Shown: positions 60,507 through 64,000 of the stretch, in pieces
Layout: every line of letters begins with the position of its first letter
Numbering within the stretch: position 1 is the stretch's first letter
NCBI GenBank assembly: GCA_964016985.1
Contig: OZ024827.1
Coordinates: 61,706,681-61,770,680 of the forward strand
Direction of reading: 5' to 3'
From: Anodontia alba
Taxonomy: Eukaryota; Mollusca; Bivalvia; Lucinida; Lucinidae
Length of the DNA: 64,000 bases
Made by a program: the position numbers and the translations under genes
Notes under the pieces: generated by a model
Database searches by the model: none
What the model was told of the DNA's origin: nothing
The model's input: only the letters and a program-made list of their open reading frames with translations

Positions 60507-62756
60507 AGCTATGGATTCCCTAGGACCAGTATCTCCCAAACACCAAGACTGGTTTGACGAGAAACACCAACAGACACAAGGTATACCTTAGTGATACCAG
60601 CTCAGTATCCAATAAGGAGGCATATTCAAATATATGCAAGACAGTCCAGACTAGGCTCAGAGATATGCAAGACTCCTGGCTGAGCAGTAAGGCTGATGGA
60701 ATCCAGTCCTGTGCAGATAGAAAGGATATGAAGAAGTTCTGTGATGCGCTAAAAACAGTTTATGGTCCCCAGAGCCCAAGAACCACCCCTCTTCTCAGTG
60801 CAGATGGAACTAGTCTTCTGACTGACAAAGAGGCTATCTTGAAAAGATGGGCTGAGCACTTTGATAGTGTTCTTAATCGGCCATCATCTATCAATGATGA
60901 CGCTATCAACAGACTACCACAGGTGGAATGTAATCTGCTGCTTGACGAGTTCCCAACCGTCGCTGAAACAGTGAAAGCAATAAAAGTTATGTCATCTGGC
61001 AAGGCTCCAGAATCAGCTGCAATACCTGCTGAGATCTACAAAGCAGGAGGAACTCCAGTTGCAAAGAAGATGAAAAAGTTATTTCACATTATGTGGAGAA
61101 AAGAAGCCATCCTTCAAGAATTCAAGGATGCGTAAATTATCCACCTATTCAAACGGAAAGGGAATCCTCAGTTGTGTGATAATCATCATGGCATCTGTTT
61201 ATTGTCAGTTGCTGGGAAGGTTCTTGCAAGAGTTCTACTTAACCGACTTAATGAACACCTTGTACAATCAGGGCTTCTACCAGAAAGCCAGTGTGGATTC
61301 AGAAAGGACAGAGGAACAATTGACATGATCTTCACAGCAAGGCAGCTTCAAGAGAAATGCCAGGAACAGAACATGGACCTTTACATGACCTTTGTTGACC
61401 TTACCAAAGCATTTGATACAGTCAGTCTTGAGGGTCTTTGGAAAATTATGGCGAAGTTTGGCTATCCGACCAAGTTCATAGCAATGGTGAGGCAGTTCAA
61501 TGATGGGATGCTTGCACGGGTCCAAAATGATGGTGAGTTTTCTGATCCATTCCCTGTGACAAATGGTGTCAAGCAAGGCTGTGTATTAGCTCTGTTCAGC
61601 ATGTTGTTCTCTGCCATGCTCACAGCGGCTTTCCAGGATGGTGACAATGGTATGCCTATTAGGTATCGCTTTGATTGGAAGCTTTTCAACCTAAGTAGGT
61701 TGCAAGCCATATCCAAGGTGCAGACAGAGATGCTAGACGAGTTCCTCTTTGCTGATGACATGGCAAAGAGTGCTCCAACAGAAGAGAAGATGCAAAAAGG
61801 TGTAGATCAAGTATCTGACTCATGTGACAGCTATGACCTCACAATCAGCATAAAAAAGACCTAGGTGTTTTATCAACCAGCAGCTGGCAAGCCTTACAAG
61901 GAGCCCACTATTACAGTGAAAGGTCGAAGATTGCAAGTGGTAGGCAAATTCACCTACCTTGGAAGCACATTGTCAAGAGAGTCGTGCACATTGATGATGA
62001 AGTCAATGCCAGGATTGCCAGAGCTAGTGCAGCATTTGGCCGACTACATGGTAGTGTTTGGGATCGAAGTGGAATCAGGCTTGACACAAAGCTGAAAGTC
62101 TACAAAGCTGTGGTGCTGCCAACACTATTGTATGCATGCGAAACGTGGACAGTTTACCAACGGCACGACAAAAGACTGAACCACTTCCACACAAGCTGCC
62201 TTAGAAAACTTTTAAAGATTAAGTGGCAAGATAGGATTCCAGACACAGAAGTCCTGAAAAAGGCAGGGATGCAGAGTGTACATACTCATCTGAAACTGGC
62301 ACAGTTAAGACGGGCAGGCCATGTTACCAGGATGCCTTAGGAACGTTTGCCAAAGAAAATCCTCTATGGAGAACTAGAAATGGGCAAACGCTCCCATGAT
62401 GGTCAGAAGAAGCGATACAAAGACACCCTCAAAGCCTCCCTCAAGGATTTCAACATACCAACAGAGTCATGGGAACAAATTGCACAGGACCGAGCAAAGT
62501 GGCGAGGCCTCACCAGAAGAGTTGCTGGTGAAAATGAGGCAAAAAGAATCAGCGAAGGCGAGCAGAAACATGCACAGCGCAAAGCCAGAGCTAAGGCATC
62601 ACCAACAGACTGTCTTGCTCTGACCTCTGTTGTTCCATCTGCAACAGACAATTTAGAGCTAGAATTGATCTAATCAGCCATGTTAGAACACACAAGCAGT
62701 AGCATTTCTCGCATGTGATTAAGATTGGTCATTGTCAGTAATGACAGACGTTCTGT
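60507..62756 (+). mobile_element. 5'-truncated non-LTR retrotransposon (LINE)
   Basis: A degenerate reverse-transcriptase ORF with no visible endonuclease domain before it, i.e. a 5'-truncated copy. The 3' part after the stop at 62671 is ~85 bp with no long A-tail. Precise target duplications could not be fixed because both flanks are array repeats. Confidence 0.8.
60554..62673 (+). pseudogene. LINE reverse transcriptase pseudogene
   Basis: Order of blocks: linker WAEHFDSVLNRPSS and PAEIYKAGG; palm start LPESQCGFRKDRGTIDMIF; motif A YMTFVDLTKAFDTVS (Asp near 61394-61396); NGVKQGCVLALFS; motif C LFADDMA (FADD at 61748-61759); YLGSTLSR; and a C-terminal YACETWTVYQRHDKRLNHFH region ending in a Lys/Arg-rich segment. 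Catalytic aspartates are kept. Breaks: in-frame TAA at 61133, TAG at 61862, a +1 frameshift near 61977-61985, and TAG at 62338. It resembles the jockey/I-like non-LTR reverse transcriptases that are common in invertebrates; clade not resolved. Not active. Confidence 0.85.
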
Positions 62757-63486
62757 TATATTGATAAGATGTTGCTTTCAGAGAAAAAAAATAAGGGCCT
62801 AGGTGTTAATTACTTTACAGTTATTTCCCATTGTAATTCTTGAAAGCGCGTTTTGTTTTTTGTCTCTTATCTTGCTAAATAATTTTAGGTATCTTTTTAT
62901 ATTTTGCGTAAATGTTGATATTGATGAGGTATTGCTGTTAGACAAAAATAAGGTCCTTGAGATTTATTTCCTACTGTAATTCTTCAAAGGGTGTTTTAGT
63001 CGCTGCGTCTTGTCCTGCTACATAAATTTAAGGAATCTTTTCATATTTTGCATAATTGCTGATATTGATGAGAGGTTGATGTCAGAGAAAAATAAGGGCC
63101 TAAAAGTTAATGCCTTTACAATTATTTCTCTTTCTCATTCTTGAGAATGTGCTTTAGCTTCTGATTCTTATCTTGTTAATAATTGAGAATCTTTTCTTAA
63201 TTTGCATAAATGTTTGTATTGATGAGATATTGCTGTTAGAGAAAAAACAAAGACCTACGGATTCATTTCTTTAGGGCTATTTCCCTTTGTTATTTATGAA
63301 AAGGCATTTTGGTTTCTGCTTTTTTTTTGTTAAATAATTTAAGGAATCTTTTCATATTTTGCATAAATGTTGATATTGATGAGATACTGCTGAAGAGAAA
63401 AATAAAGGCCTAGGGGTTCAAGCCTTTACAGTTTATTCTCTTTGTTCTTCTTGAAAAATGCTTTACAATGCCTGTATCGTGCTTGC

Positions 63487-63800
63487 ACGGTGAAATCAAC
63501 TTGTCTCAAAGAATTTGTTGAAACAATCTGATACTTTGCAGACTCATTACAGACATAGTGAACATGTGCAGGAAGAAGTTTAATGCTGAAAAAGTTATTT
63601 TCTTTAGAATGACAGCTTTTTTTACATAGCCATGGTTTGGTAATTCTTGACTACTGGGTTTTGTATGCTCTGTTATAGTGCATTTGAGATAGTGCATGCA
63701 TGGTGAAGAAAATGTTGACGAATTCTGATAATTTGCAGATTCATTAAATACATAATGAACATGTGCATGCAGAAGCTTGCTACTGGAATTTTTTTTGTTT
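63487..63800. repeat. Two-copy repeat, ~197-bp spacing
   Basis: TTTGCAGACTCATTACAGAC (63535) and TTTGCAGATTCATTAAATAC (63732) with matching TGAACATGTGCA.GCAGAAG-type blocks. The second copy and its 3' flank are otherwise AT-rich with no gene. Confidence 0.65.
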
Positions 63801-64000
63801 TTGGACAAAATGACTGCCACTTTGACTTTGCCATTTATCATGGTTTGTCTGTCTGTCTGAACTGGTTTTCCCAATCACATACAACGTGAAGCAAATGTGC
63901 ATTTCAGTGCCACAAGACAGTCGTTACCTTGTGGGGTATTTTATAATCACCATGCTTATTCACACTTCTTGTTGTATCATTTAAACAGCAAAGTGAAGAT
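63801..64000. other. No gene seen
   Basis: Intronic, unique, ends at the window edge. Confidence 0.4.

Larger units (their letters stand above)
59940..63460. repeat. Tandem ~140-157-bp array, interrupted by a LINE
   Basis: Unit landmarks are TTTTGCATAAATGTTGATAT, TGATGAGGTATTGCTGTTAG, AAATAAAGGCCTAGGGGTTA, CCTTTGTAATTCTTGAAAAG and CTTGCTAAATAATTT. Units start near 60011, 60198, 60336 and 60485, then after the LINE near 62905, 63049, 63203 and 63360. The left array stops after TGCATAAATGTT and the right part resumes with ATATTGATAAGATGTTG, so the LINE sits within one unit. Confidence 0.85.

Noticed and set aside
60760..61002. Minus-strand ORF opposite the LINE
   Set aside because: It is the antisense shadow of the reverse-transcriptase frame.

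Overview
This window is nuclear DNA from an animal, most likely a marine heterodont bivalve. The evidence is GT-AG spliced exons of a conserved animal gene, long introns, roughly 35-40 % GC, and very dense short palindromic repeats. It also has the 'AAGATGGCCGCCAT... / CAGGTGAGC... / GGGCCTCTTGTT' repeat type that I associate with molluscs. The species cannot be fixed from sequence alone.

Genes. (1) 1-3.9 kb is the tail of a plus-strand gene entering from the left. It shows a 34-codon terminal exon (3430-3536, product not recognised) and a likely 3' UTR with a 20-bp tandem repeat. (2) 27.5 kb to the right edge is a plus-strand ankyrin/armadillo-repeat gene, best matched to ANKAR. Four coding exons (27582-29169, 40747-40991, 44608-44764, 59127-59274) join in phase to 712 codons plus 2 nt. 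The gene continues past the window. The start at 27582 has a strong Kozak context and an in-frame stop upstream in the same exon. A possible non-coding first exon ends at a consensus donor at 13528/13529. No other cellular protein-coding gene is convincing; nearly all other ORFs are translations of repeats.

Mobile DNA. Two transposon-derived coding relics are clear. One is a 1258-bp DD34D mariner with TA duplication and broken transposase (42312-43569). The other is a 5'-truncated LINE reverse transcriptase (about 60.5-62.75 kb) that interrupts a ~150-bp tandem array. tRNA-derived SINEs occur at about 9.55, 6.8 and 50.0 kb. The rest is MITE-like: TTAA-flanked elements, a 280-bp family starting CATCACGAAAACATGCC, a 244-248-bp GGGCCCAGTTG family, a 107-bp hairpin family, a TATAACACGG family, and others. 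Several are nested, so relative insertion order can be read.

Most notable. A few near-perfect palindromic cores (called here core 1 CAAACAGTGTAGACC, core 2 ATTTCATGTGAATCGTC, core 3 GACAATTTGCATGAAATG, core 4 GTACTCATTAGAAGCGCC) recur many times. The same core sits inside frames with different terminal inverted repeats, and the same frame carries different cores. This looks like modular swapping of hairpin cassettes between non-autonomous elements. Some elements sit within 6-50 bp of ANKAR splice sites. A 2.3-kb element with ~65-bp inverted ends (48445-50773) has inserted cleanly inside one of these MITEs with a target duplication.
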